Source: Mameliella sp. MMSF_3455 (GTDB taxonomy: Bacteria; Pseudomonadota; Alphaproteobacteria; Rhodobacterales; Rhodobacteraceae). Taken from it: 64,000 bases of DNA. Position numbers and translations under genes: made by a program. The first letter of the stretch is position 1, and every line of letters starts with the position of its first letter. The stretch covers positions 35,300 through 99,299 of the forward strand of contig NZ_JASHJL010000018.1 in assembly GCF_030733205.1 (NCBI RefSeq), read 5' to 3'. Positions 46,255-55,336 of this stretch are shown piece by piece. The notes below the pieces were generated by a model that was not told where the DNA came from, ran no database searches, and saw only the letters and a list, made by a program, of their open reading frames with translations.

Positions 46255-47565
46255 TTAGGTAGGGGCACCGAACACCCTGTCAAAGATCGTGTCGACGTGC
46301 TTGGTGTGATAGCCGAGGTCGAATTTCTCGTTGATCTCTTCCTCGGAGAGTGCCGCGCGCACCTCTTCGTCCGCCAGCAGTTCCTCGCGGAAATCGGTGC
46401 GGTGATCCCAGACTTTCATCGCGTTGCGCTGCACAAGGCGATAGGCGTCCTCGCGGCTGACACCGGCCTGGGTCAGCGCCAGGAGCACGCGCTGCGACAT
46501 GACGAGGCCGGGGAACTTGTTCATGTTGTCCAGCATGTTCTGCGGGTAGACCAGCAGCTTGTCGATGACGCCGGTCAGGCGGTGCAGCGCGAAATCCAGC
46601 GTGATCGTGGCGTCTGGGCCGATATTCCGCTCGACCGACGAATGCGAGATGTCACGCTCGTGCCAGAGCGCCACGTTCTCCATCGCCGGGATGACGGCCA
46701 TGCGGACAAGTCGGGCAAGCCCGGTCAGGTTCTCGGTCAGGACCGGGTTCTTCTTGTGCGGCATCGCGCTGGAGCCCTTTTGTCCCATCGAGAAGAACTC
46801 GGCCGCTTCCAGCACCTCGGTCCGCTGCATGTGGCGGATCTCGATGGCGACGTTCTCGATGCTGCTGGCAATGACGCCCAGCGTGGCGAAAAACGCCGCG
46901 TGGCGGTCGCGCGGGATGACCTGGGTGCTGATCGGCTCGGGCACCAGGCCCATCTGGTCGCAGACATGCTCTTCGACCGCCGGGTCGATGTTGGCAAAGG
47001 TGCCCACGGCGCCCGAGATGGCGCCGGTCGCGATCTCGGCCCGCGCGTCGCGCATCCGGCTCAGGTTGCGGTCCATCTCGGCGTAGAACCGGGCAAAGGT
47101 CAGGCCCATCGTCGTGGGTTCGGCGTGGATGCCGTGGCTGCGCCCGATGCGCACCGTGTCCTTGTGTTCGTAGGCACGTTTCTTCAGCGCCGCCAGCAGC
47201 CCTTCGAGATCTTTGATCAGGATATCGCTGGCGCGCACCAACTGGACGTTGAAACAGGTGTCCAGCACGTCGGACGAGGTCATGCCCTGATGGACGAACC
47301 GGGCCTCCTCGCTGCCGACGTGCTCGGCGAGGTGGGTCAGGAAGGCGATGACGTCATGCTTGGTCTCGCGCTCGATCTCGTCGATGCGGTCGATGTCGAA
47401 CTCGACATCCTTGGCCTTCCAGACGGCCTCGGCGTTTTCCTTGGGGATCACGCCCAGGTTGGCCTGTGCGTCGCAGGCATGGGCCTCGATCTCGTACCAG
47501 ATGCGGAACTTGGTTTCGGGGCTCCAGATGGCGACCATCTCGGGACGGGAATAGCGGGGGATCAT
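46255..47565 (-). CDS. purB: Adenylosuccinate lyase
   Basis: 436 residues from ATG 47565 (MIPRYSRPEMVAIWSPETKF); the frame upstream is open but non-coding in character. The fumarase-superfamily signature is GSSAMPHKKNP, with the second catalytic region TSSDVLDTCFNVQL. It acts twice in purine synthesis (SAICAR to AICAR, adenylosuccinate to AMP). Head of a purB / DUF4396 / small-protein unit. Confidence 0.97.
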   Translation of the reverse strand: MIPRYSRPEMVAIWSPETKFRIWYEIEAHACDAQANLGVIPKENAEAVWKAKDVEFDIDRIDEIERETKHDVIAFLTHLAEHVGSEEARFVHQGMTSSDVLDTCFNVQLVRASDILIKDLEGLLAALKKRAYEHKDTVRIGRSHGIHAEPTTMGLTFARFYAEMDRNLSRMRDARAEIATGAISGAVGTFANIDPAVEEHVCDQMGLVPEPISTQVIPRDRHAAFFATLGVIASSIENVAIEIRHMQRTEVLEAAEFFSMGQKGSSAMPHKKNPVLTENLTGLARLVRMAVIPAMENVALWHERDISHSSVERNIGPDATITLDFALHRLTGVIDKLLVYPQNMLDNMNKFPGLVMSQRVLLALTQAGVSREDAYRLVQRNAMKVWDHRTDFREELLADEEVRAALSEEEINEKFDLGYHTKHVDTIFDRVFGAPT

Positions 47566-47731
47566 GGCGGACCTCTCGGCTGGGACTGCGACGTTGGGGT
47601 GCCATACGCCGACCGGCATGCATCGGCAATAGGGGGGCAGGCGCGCCGCGACGATAGGGATCACCGCACCTGTGGCTTTCCCCGGGGCGGTGCCGCGTGT
47701 TAGCACTCTGAAATCCGGCGGGGACGGCAAG

Positions 47732-48169
47732 ATGACAGGGCATTCAGGCAGGGTGGCGACGCGGGATCTCGAGGCATTTCTCGGCGACTGGCAGGTCAGC
47801 CGGCAGATCTGGCAGGACGATGGCGCCCGGGGCCGGTTCGAGGGCACCGCCCGTTGGCAGCGGGATGGCACCGGCGCGATCTACAGTGAACGGGGGCAGT
47901 TCTGGCTGGGTGGGCAGGGGCCCTTCGTGGCAGAACGCAGCTATCGCTGGGACGCGGACCTGACCGTCTACTTCGAGGATGGTCGCCTGTTCCACAAGGT
48001 CCCGACCGAGGGAGGCGAGGTCGCGCATTGGTGCCCGCCGGATCAATACGATGGCCTCTATGATTTCTCGGACTGGCCGCGCTGGTCCCTGCGCTGGCGC
48101 GTCACGGGGCCGCGCAAAGCCTACGAGAGCCTGACCCTGTACTCGGCGGCAGAGAGGCCGGGGTCATGA
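47732..48169 (+). CDS. DUF6314 family protein
   Basis: 145 residues from ATG 47732. A beta-barrel-like small protein with LEAFLGDWQVSRQIWQDDG, a GQFWLGGQGPFVAERSYRW strand pair, HKVPTEGGEVAHWCPPDQYDGLYDF and WRVTGPRKAYESLTLY, which match DUF6314. The lipocalin-like pattern may bind a small ligand; this is inference. Divergent from purB. Confidence 0.82.
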   Translation: MTGHSGRVATRDLEAFLGDWQVSRQIWQDDGARGRFEGTARWQRDGTGAIYSERGQFWLGGQGPFVAERSYRWDADLTVYFEDGRLFHKVPTEGGEVAHWCPPDQYDGLYDFSDWPRWSLRWRVTGPRKAYESLTLYSAAERPGS

Positions 48170-48314
48170 GAGGCCGGGCCGGCCGGGCGGATCGCCTGCC
48201 GCTGCGGCAATGTATACGGTCGCATTCAACTAAGGCACTGAAAAAACGCCGTTTATCATCTTTACTTTGCACCTGCAGCAATTCATGTTGCGCCCGATAA
48301 CCGGAGTCCATGCA

Positions 48315-49616
48315 ATGCCGCCCATCCAGGACCATCCGCTGCGCTTCAAGCTGGCCAACGAGTTGCACGCGCGCCCCTTTCCTTCGCTCACGGCGCCCTG
48401 CCGTGCGATCTACCTGGCGATCAAGCAGCCCAAGGATGCCGCCGCCCGGGACCGGGGCGCGGACCTGACGCATCTGATCGATCTGCTCGACCGGCATGAA
48501 ACCCCGCATCCCCAGCCCGGCGCCACCCATTACCAGGGGCCGATCGGGCAATTCATGCTGAAATGGGAACAGCATACGGAATTCGTGACCTATACGGTTT
48601 TCATGCCGGGGCTCGGCGACCGCGCCTTCGATCCGGCGGATCTCGATGTCTTTCCGCCGGATTGGCTTGCGCGCGCGCCCGGCGTCCGGGTGACATCGGC
48701 GATGCTGCGCATCGACGAGCGCCCCGCCGACGACGCTGCCATCAGCCGCCAGCTGGGCGACTGGCTTGTACCCGAAAGCGTGGCCGTCAGCGAGGTGATC
48801 GACGGCGATGCGGTGATTGCGGGTGATTTCCGAATCGATCCGGCCGGACACCAGCGCTTTGCCATCTTCGTGCGCGAGGGGATCGGCCGGCGCCGGGTGG
48901 GGCGCATCGTGCAGCGGCTCTGCGAGATCGAGACCTACAAGGCCATGTCGATGCTCGGTTTCACCCGGGTCCGCGAGATCTCTCCGCGGCTGGGCGAGAT
49001 CGACACCGAGCTGACCCGGCTGATGCAGGTCATGACCGACGAGGACGGGCAGGAGGAAGGCACGCTGAAGGCGCTGCTCAAGGTTTCGGCCCAGCTGGAA
49101 AGCCTGTCCGCGCGCATGTCCTTCCGGCTGGGCGCGACGGGCGCCTACGAGGCCATCGTGGGGCAGCGGATCGAGGTGCTGCGCGAGGAGCGCTTTCAGG
49201 GCCGGCAGACCTTTTCCGAATTCATGATGCGCCGCTACGACCCGGCCATGCGGACCGTGAAAAGCGCCGAGCGCCGGCTGGAAAGCATGACCAACCGAGC
49301 CACCCGCGCCGCCGACCTGCTGCGCACCCGGGTCGAGGTGGGGCGTTCGGCGCAGAACCAGCAATTGCTGGAAAGCATGGACAAGCGCGCCGAGTTGCAA
49401 CTGCAATTGCAGAAAACGGTCGAAGGGCTGTCGGTGGTGGCGATCAGTTACTACGCGGTCTCGCTGGCGGGCTATCTGATGTACCCGGTGGCGGACCTGC
49501 TGGGGATCAGCAAGGGCATGATGACGGCGATCTTGACGCTGCCGGTGGTGGCGGTGGTCTGGCTGATGATCCGCCGTATCCGGCACCACATGGAAGACGG
49601 CGGGCCGGACCTGTAG
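48315..49616 (+). CDS. DUF3422 family membrane protein
   Basis: 433 residues from ATG 48315, GGAG upstream. The N-terminal signature is FKLANELHARPFP, then a soluble helical domain with FTRVREISPRLGEID and a long coiled coil (about 300-375). The C-terminus has two membrane helices (about 383-400 and 408-428), as in DUF3422. Function unknown; the layout recalls CorA-like membrane-anchored helices. Followed 7 nt later by the 75-bp repeat. Confidence 0.88.
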   Translation: MPPIQDHPLRFKLANELHARPFPSLTAPCRAIYLAIKQPKDAAARDRGADLTHLIDLLDRHETPHPQPGATHYQGPIGQFMLKWEQHTEFVTYTVFMPGLGDRAFDPADLDVFPPDWLARAPGVRVTSAMLRIDERPADDAAISRQLGDWLVPESVAVSEVIDGDAVIAGDFRIDPAGHQRFAIFVREGIGRRRVGRIVQRLCEIETYKAMSMLGFTRVREISPRLGEIDTELTRLMQVMTDEDGQEEGTLKALLKVSAQLESLSARMSFRLGATGAYEAIVGQRIEVLREERFQGRQTFSEFMMRRYDPAMRTVKSAERRLESMTNRATRAADLLRTRVEVGRSAQNQQLLESMDKRAELQLQLQKTVEGLSVVAISYYAVSLAGYLMYPVADLLGISKGMMTAILTLPVVAVVWLMIRRIRHHMEDGGPDL

Positions 49617-49622
49617 GCCTGT

Positions 49623-49697
49623 CGCCGGGACGGGACTGTTTGCGGCTCTGCCGCAAAGGCGCCCGCCCGCCGACCCTTGGGACAGGCTGCGCCTGTC
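49623..49697 (+). repeat. 75-bp two-hairpin intergenic repeat, copy 2
   Basis: Same length as the copy at 21400-21474 with 72 of 75 positions identical; the stem of hairpin 1 is unchanged while its loop differs (TCT instead of TGC). It starts 7 nt after the DUF3422 stop, exactly as copy 1 relates to der. Confidence 0.8.
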
Positions 49698-49763
49698 TTT
49701 GCTTCCGGAGTCACCAGGAAACAGGCGGCGCGCTGATTCTTGCGGTTGCTGGCACGAACGAGA

Positions 49764-49789
49764 ACGGCCCCGGACATTTCCGGGGCCGT
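49764..49789 (-). terminator. Terminator of the YeeE/YedE gene
   Basis: ACGGCCCCGG and CCGGGGCCGT form a perfect 10-bp stem with a 6-nt loop, 21 bp past the stop; TTCTCGTTC follows on the minus strand. Confidence 0.75.
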
Positions 49790-49810
49790 GCGTTTCGGTT
49801 CGAGAAGGGG

Positions 49811-50860
49811 TTATTCCGCCGGTTGCAGCGTGCCACGCGGAGAGGCGGAGAGCAGGGCGTTGGTCACCAGCCCGCCGACCGCGATGGCGCCCAGGGCGGC
49901 CAGCGCGGCGATCGACAGGGTCGGCACGCCGGAGAGGCCCGCGCCCACGGTGCAGCCGCCCGCCAGAACACCGCCCACGCCCATCAGCGCGGCGCCGGCC
50001 AGGTAGCGGCCGGTCTCTGCCGGGGAGGAGAAGCTCTGCCACTGAAAGCGGCGCGCGGCCAGGGCCGAGACGAAGGCGCCCAGGAAGACGCCGCCGATCA
50101 GGCCCACGCCGAAGCCCGCCGGGATCGAGCTGGAGGCGACGGTCCAGAACAGCGTGTCCGACCAGGTGGAGGTGAAGGCGAGGCTCTGCATCGCGATCGG
50201 GTCGAAATCGTCATAGAGGATGAAGCCCGTACCGACCCAGCCCAGCGGCACCAGCAGGCCGATGAGCGCACCGCCCGCGAGGGCCTGCCAGCGGTTGCCC
50301 GAGCGCAGCCCGTAGGCCAGCGCCGCGGCGGCCAGCAGCGCGGTCCAGAGGGCGGCGCCACCGGGCAGGGCGGCAAGGCTGGTGGTCTCGCCCAGGGGCA
50401 GGGTGGTTTGCGCCAGGGTCGTGCGCACCGGGGCCAGCACGCCCTTGAGCGTCGCATGGGCCACCACGGCGAAAACCGCCAGCACGGTCAGCGCGCGCAG
50501 GTTGCCCGAGGCGGTCAGCACCGTCAGCCGCGAGACGCAGCCGCGTGTCAGCACCATGCCCGCGCCGAAGAGCAGGCCGCCGACGAGGATCGCCGCCACC
50601 GGCAGGTCACTCGCCATGAAGCGGTGGTCGCCGAAGCTGATCCAGCCCATCGCCACGGCAGCCTGGGTGCCCACCAGCGCAAAGGCCAACGCGGTCAGCC
50701 AGACGCCAAGCGCGGCGCGCCGATCCTCGCCGACAAGGCCACGCCGAAAGCAGAAACGGGTCCGCTCGGCCAGCAGACCAAAGGCGGCACCAAGGATCAG
50801 CGCAAACCAGACCGCGGCCTGCGGAGCGGTAAGAGTGTCGAAACCCAGCGATTCATACAT
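49811..50860 (-). CDS. YeeE/YedE family (TsuA-type) sulfur transporter
   Basis: 349 residues from ATG 50860, about nine or ten membrane helices. Conserved cysteine sites include TRFCFRRG, LTRGCVSR and LAGGCTVGAG, which in the thiosulfate transporter YeeE/TsuA line the pathway. It probably imports a reduced sulfur compound such as thiosulfate. No TusA-like partner gene is adjacent. Confidence 0.88.
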   Translation of the reverse strand: MYESLGFDTLTAPQAAVWFALILGAAFGLLAERTRFCFRRGLVGEDRRAALGVWLTALAFALVGTQAAVAMGWISFGDHRFMASDLPVAAILVGGLLFGAGMVLTRGCVSRLTVLTASGNLRALTVLAVFAVVAHATLKGVLAPVRTTLAQTTLPLGETTSLAALPGGAALWTALLAAAALAYGLRSGNRWQALAGGALIGLLVPLGWVGTGFILYDDFDPIAMQSLAFTSTWSDTLFWTVASSSIPAGFGVGLIGGVFLGAFVSALAARRFQWQSFSSPAETGRYLAGAALMGVGGVLAGGCTVGAGLSGVPTLSIAALAALGAIAVGGLVTNALLSASPRGTLQPAE

Positions 50861-51292
50861 GGCAGCCTCCGGGGTGCGGGAATTCGGATTCAGGAATTTT
50901 GTCCCAAATGAGGGGGCAGAGGCCACAAGGCAAGCGCATGATCTTTATGGCGCACCTTTCGAACCGGGACGATTTCCCGACTTGGAGGGTATCCAGTGGG
51001 AAAACGTCATCCCCGCGTCCCAGCCGGGGCGCGTGCCTGTTCGGGACGCCGGGCCACGGGCCGTGGGCTTATCCTTTTTTCGAAGACGTAAGCTCTGCCA
51101 GCATTTCGCGGGGTTTTTGGAACGGTGTTCAGGGTGCGCATCGTGCCCGCCGGGGCAGGGGTGTCATTAGCGAAGGTGCCACTGCCGCCGATCCCTTGGA
51201 TCACCGCGCGCAGGAAAGCGGCATGGCACGCCGAAAGGAAAAGGACCGGCGGTTTGCACCGCCGGTCCCTGTTGCTGTCATTGCGGTCAGGC
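50861..51292. other. Intergenic region
   Basis: 432 bp between the YeeE start and the ABC permease stop. A 44-codon minus-strand frame at 51007-51141 (MRTLNTVPKTPRNAGRAY) lacks a ribosome site and has weak codon bias, so it is not called. The palindrome CCACGG-G-CCGTGG lies near 51053. The permease terminator is at 51243-51268. Confidence 0.5.
51243..51268 (-). terminator. Terminator of the peptide ABC permease unit
   Basis: GGACCGGCGG and CCGCCGGTCC form a perfect 10-bp stem with a 6-nt loop. On the minus strand it is followed by TTTTCCTTT, 24 bp past the stop. Confidence 0.85.
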
Positions 51293-52282
51293 TCACCGGC
51301 CCCGGATGCGCGGGTCCAGCGCATCGCGCAACCCGTCGCCCAGGTAGTTGACCGAGAGCACGGTCAGCGAGATGGCGATCCCGGGCAGCAGAACCCGCTC
51401 CGGGAATTCCTCCATCCGCACCACGGCGTCGGCCAGCATCTTGCCCCAGGTCGGGAAGTCCGAGGGGAAGCCCACGCCGAGGAACGACAGGGCCGACTCG
51501 GTGATGATCGCCGTGGCCAGACCCAGCGCCGCCGAGACCATGATCGGTGACAGGACGTTGGGCAGCAGGTGCCGCCGGATGATCTTGAACTGGGTTGTGC
51601 CGATCGAACGCGCGGCCAGCACGAATTCGCGTTCCTTGATGGCCAGGATGTCGCCGCGCACGATCCGCGCCGTCGGCATCCAGGAGGTGATGGCAATCAT
51701 CGTGACGATCAGGATGAACATGCCCCCCTCCGGCCCGAAGTTGGCCCTGAGCGGTTGTCGGAACAGCGTCACCGCCAGCAACAGCAGCGGCAGGATCGGC
51801 AGCGACAGGAACAGGTCCGTCATGCGCATCAGGAACCCGTCGAGGCGCTTGAAATAGCCCGCGATCACGCCGACGGCCGTGCCGATGACGAGGCTGAGGA
51901 TCATCGCGGCCCAGCCCACCGCCATCGAGGCGCGGCCCCCGGCGATCATCTGCGCCAGCTGGTCACGGCCCAGCTGGTCGGAGCCGAAAGGCTTGTTCCA
52001 GCCGGTCCTGGCATCGGAATCCCACAGCGCGACATAGATCGGGCGGAAGTCCTTGTTGCGGATGTCGATCTTTTGCGGATCCACCTGGTACAGCCAGGGC
52101 CCGATCAGCACCGCGAGCGTGATGAAGATCAGGAACCCCAGGCCGAACATGGCGCCCTTGTGCTTGCGGAACTGGTCCCAGACGTCCTTGGACCGCGCGC
52201 GGGGCGGCTTGGACGGTTCCTTGTCCTGCAGGGCCTCGATGGCCTGCAATGGCTCGTCCGAGGGGGTGGTGTTGTCAGTCAT
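51293..52282 (-). CDS. Peptide ABC transporter permease (OppC/DppC type)
   Basis: 329 residues from ATG 52282. The cytoplasmic N-terminus is polar (about 55 residues), then six membrane helices with the SDQLGRDQLAQMIAGGR entry and the ATPase-contact EAA-type loop AARSIGTTQFKIIRRHLLPN, typical of OppC/DppC. It forms the channel with the OppB-type partner. Start overlaps the partner's end by 8 bp. Confidence 0.93.
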   Translation of the reverse strand: MTDNTTPSDEPLQAIEALQDKEPSKPPRARSKDVWDQFRKHKGAMFGLGFLIFITLAVLIGPWLYQVDPQKIDIRNKDFRPIYVALWDSDARTGWNKPFGSDQLGRDQLAQMIAGGRASMAVGWAAMILSLVIGTAVGVIAGYFKRLDGFLMRMTDLFLSLPILPLLLLAVTLFRQPLRANFGPEGGMFILIVTMIAITSWMPTARIVRGDILAIKEREFVLAARSIGTTQFKIIRRHLLPNVLSPIMVSAALGLATAIITESALSFLGVGFPSDFPTWGKMLADAVVRMEEFPERVLLPGIAISLTVLSVNYLGDGLRDALDPRIRGR

Positions 52283-53282
52283 AGCGGATCCTCGGGTCGA
52301 GCAGGCCGTAGAGGATGTCGGCAACCAGGTTGAAGAGCACGATCAGCACGGCAAAGATGAAGGTCAGGGTCATGACCATCGGCAGGTCGTTGGCGAAAAG
52401 CGCGGTGATCAGCAGCTGGCCGATCCCGTTCACCTTGAACACCTGTTCGGTGATGATGGCGCCGCCGAAGATGGCCGGCACCCCCAGCGCGATCACGGTC
52501 ACCACCGGGATCAGCGAGTTGCGCACGACGTGGACATTGACGACGATCGCCTCGCTCAGGCCCTTGGCGCGGGCGGTGCGCACGTAGTCCTGGTTGAGGT
52601 TGTCCAGCATCGAGGCGCGCATGTAGCGGCTCAGCTGGGCGGTGATCTGCAGCGCCAGCACCATGACCGGCATGATCATCTGGCTCAGCTGGACCTTGAA
52701 GCTGGCCCAGTCGGTCACGACGTGGGTGGTGTCGTAGATCGAGGGGAACCAGCCAAGCTGCACGGAAAAGATCACGATCAGCAGCGGGCCGGTGAAGAAG
52801 GGCGGGATCGAGAAACCGATCATGGTCACGAAGGTGCCCGCCTGGTCAAAGACCGAATACTGCCTGTAGGCCGAATAGACGCCGACCGGGATGGCGATCA
52901 GGATGGCGACGATATAGGCTGTGCCGACCACCCAGAGGGTCTGCGGGATCCGCTGGATGATGATGTCCATGACCGGCGACCGGGTCTGCCACGAGATCAC
53001 GCGTTGCGCGCCCTCTGTCATGTTGGTGCCGAAGGCCCAGTCGATAAAGACCTTGGGTTCGGTCCAGAAGACCTGCACCAGCCATTTCCAGTATTGCACC
53101 AGCGGCGGCTCACCAAGGCCCAGGGCCTCGCGCATCTTCTGTTTCACCTCTGGCGGGACCGTGAGCGGCACCTGCGCCATCGGGTCCCCCGGGGCAAGCT
53201 GGAGCAGCATGAAGATGACAAAGCTGATGAAGAGAAGCGTCGGGATCGAAAGGACCAGACGTCGCGTCGCGTAGGATAGCAT
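52275..53282 (-). CDS. Peptide ABC transporter permease (OppB/DppB type)
   Basis: 335 residues from ATG 53282. The N-terminal YATRRLVLSIPTLLFISFVIFML and LAPGDP motif mark the OppB/DppB family; the EAA-type loop is RTARAKGLSEAIVVNVHVVRN. Six helices plus a long first periplasmic loop. Second gene of the binding protein - OppB - OppC unit. Confidence 0.94.
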   Translation of the reverse strand: MLSYATRRLVLSIPTLLFISFVIFMLLQLAPGDPMAQVPLTVPPEVKQKMREALGLGEPPLVQYWKWLVQVFWTEPKVFIDWAFGTNMTEGAQRVISWQTRSPVMDIIIQRIPQTLWVVGTAYIVAILIAIPVGVYSAYRQYSVFDQAGTFVTMIGFSIPPFFTGPLLIVIFSVQLGWFPSIYDTTHVVTDWASFKVQLSQMIMPVMVLALQITAQLSRYMRASMLDNLNQDYVRTARAKGLSEAIVVNVHVVRNSLIPVVTVIALGVPAIFGGAIITEQVFKVNGIGQLLITALFANDLPMVMTLTFIFAVLIVLFNLVADILYGLLDPRIRYD

Positions 53283-53352
53283 CAAACGCCTCTGATTTTT
53301 GCGGCTATGGAGCCGGGGGCAGGCCGGGCCGAAGCGGGTCCGGCCTGCAATA

Positions 53353-53373
53353 GGGGCGCGCCGGGCGCGCCCC
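53353..53373 (-). terminator. Intra-operon hairpin between binding protein and permease genes
   Basis: GGGGCGCGCC and GGCGCGCCCC flank a single base: a very stable stem 13 bp past the binding-protein stop with no T-run. This is likely a partial terminator or 3'-end stabiliser that lets the binding protein outnumber the permeases. Confidence 0.55.
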
Positions 53374-53386
53374 GGTTTTCAGCGGA

Positions 53387-55084
53387 TCAGTCGATCCGGT
53401 ACCAGTCGGCCACGTTCCACAGCTCGCTGTCCCAGACGTTCAGCTTGACGCCGCCGAGGCTGTTGGAATGCGCCGAGAGGCGGCCACGGTGAACCAGCGG
53501 GATCATCGCGCCCCGCTCGAAGGCCATGCGGCTCAGCTCGCGGCCGATGCGCTGACGCTCTTCCATGTCGGCGGTCTCGGTCAGCTTCTTGTGCAGCGCG
53601 TCGTATTCCTCGTCGCAGAAGCGGCTGATGTTCTCACCCTGCCACTGGGTTTCCGGACGCGGAGCCTTGTCGCACAGACCGTTGCCCAGATAGGCCTGCG
53701 GATCGGTGCCGTTGAAGGTGTTGGCGTACATTTCCACGTCGGCATAGAACTTCTGGAAGGTGTCGGGCGAACCCGGGTCGCCACCGAAGAAGACCGATGC
53801 GTCGACCGAACGCAGCTCGACCTCGAGGCCGATCTGTTCCCACCAGTCCTTGATCAGCGCCTGGAAGTCCTGGCGGACGGCGTTGACCGAGGTCTGGTAG
53901 ACGATCGACAGCGGCACGCCGTCCTTTTCGCGGATGCCGTCACCGTCGGTGTCGACGATGCCCGCGTCGTCCAGCATCTTCTTGGCGCCCTCGATGTCCT
54001 GCACGTCACAGCCTTCGATGTCTGCGGCAAAGGCGGCGGGGGCGGGGACCCAGGAACAGGACACGCGGCCGGCCTGGCCATAGCCGATTTCCACCAGCAG
54101 GTTGCGGTCGATGGCCATCGACATCGCCTTGTAGACCGCCGGGTCACCCAGGAAGGGGTGCGGGCGGATCACCGAACGCTCGTCCGGACCAAGGTTCGGA
54201 TCGGGGTTGGTGTTGTTCAGCATGATGCGTTCCAACAGCGGGCCGAAGCCGGCCACCGGCTTGCCCATGCCGCCCGCTTCCATCTTGGCGATGACGTCGG
54301 GGGCCAGCTGCAGGTTCCAGGCGTAGTCGAATTCGCCGGTTTCCATCACGGCGGTGCCCGCCGCGGCCGCCGAACCGCCGCCCTTGAAGGTCACGGTGGC
54401 AAAGGCCGGCTTGGCCGGGTCGCGGTAGTTGTCGTTGGCCTTCATGGTGATCACGTCGTTCGGCTTGAACTCGGTGACGACGAAGGGGCCGGTGCCGATC
54501 GGGTTGAAGTTCTGCTCGGTGCAGGTCGAGGCCGCGGCGCCGACGCAGTTCTCGAACTGGGCCTTCTGGATGATCGGGCTCTCACCGCCGACGAAGGGGC
54601 CGTAGGGGTTCGGGGTCGGGCCTTCGAAGGTGACGACGATGGTCGATTCGTCCGGCGTCTCGACCGAGGTCACGCCCTCGAACTTGGTGATCTGCGCGCA
54701 GCCGCCCTCGGGGTGGGTGCAGTATTCATAGGTGAACTTGACGTCTTCGGAGGTCAGCGGCGTGCCGTCCGACCACAGGATGCCCGGGCTCAGTTTCCAG
54801 GTGATCTGGGTCAGGTCCTCGGAGACACCGCCATTGGCAACGGTGGGGATCTCGTCGACCAGCCAGGGCACCAGTTCGCCGTTTTCATTGTAGCGTGCCA
54901 GCGGTTCGATGATCATCGACGAGGATTCGACGTCCTTGGTGCCGCCCGACAGGAACGGGTTCAGGATCGACGGAGCCTGCCAGTAGATGATCTTGACGTC
55001 GCCGTCAGACGCCCGCTCGGCAAAGGCTGCGGGAGCCAGTGCAATAGCGGCGGCTGCCCCGAGCATCAGGGTCTTGAGTCTCAT
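53387..55084 (-). CDS. Peptide ABC transporter substrate-binding protein (family 5)
   Basis: 565 residues from ATG 55084 with GGAGTG upstream and a signal peptide (MRLKTLMLGAAAAIALAPAAFA). SBP_bac_5 features include LAPDV and KLSPGILWSDGTPLTSEDVKFTYEY near residue 100, then FNPIGTGPFVVTEFKPND. It should bind oligopeptides in the periplasm and deliver them to the two permeases downstream. The fused ATPase gene diverges from it across 252 bp. Confidence 0.94.
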   Translation of the reverse strand: MRLKTLMLGAAAAIALAPAAFAERASDGDVKIIYWQAPSILNPFLSGGTKDVESSSMIIEPLARYNENGELVPWLVDEIPTVANGGVSEDLTQITWKLSPGILWSDGTPLTSEDVKFTYEYCTHPEGGCAQITKFEGVTSVETPDESTIVVTFEGPTPNPYGPFVGGESPIIQKAQFENCVGAAASTCTEQNFNPIGTGPFVVTEFKPNDVITMKANDNYRDPAKPAFATVTFKGGGSAAAAGTAVMETGEFDYAWNLQLAPDVIAKMEAGGMGKPVAGFGPLLERIMLNNTNPDPNLGPDERSVIRPHPFLGDPAVYKAMSMAIDRNLLVEIGYGQAGRVSCSWVPAPAAFAADIEGCDVQDIEGAKKMLDDAGIVDTDGDGIREKDGVPLSIVYQTSVNAVRQDFQALIKDWWEQIGLEVELRSVDASVFFGGDPGSPDTFQKFYADVEMYANTFNGTDPQAYLGNGLCDKAPRPETQWQGENISRFCDEEYDALHKKLTETADMEERQRIGRELSRMAFERGAMIPLVHRGRLSAHSNSLGGVKLNVWDSELWNVADWYRID

Positions 55085-55336
55085 GATATCACTCCATGTT
55101 GGTCGGGACCGGATGTCGTGCCCGGCCCCTTCGTTGTGGCGGGATGGTCGGCCAGATGAGGAGGCGATTGCAACCGCCATTTGCACATCGATGATCCGGA
55201 TACCCCACCCGTTCCCCATCGAAAGCACAACATGCGCAAAATGCAAGCATTGCCTAACGTAAAAGCACTGCGGGTCTTTACAGCCTGCCCGCGCAGCCCA
55301 TAGCCTTTGCCCTCAGGACATGGGGAGCACGCAACA

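Noticed and set aside
51007..51141. 44-codon minus-strand frame between YeeE and the permeases
   Set aside because: Weak third-position bias and no ribosome site; no family recognised.
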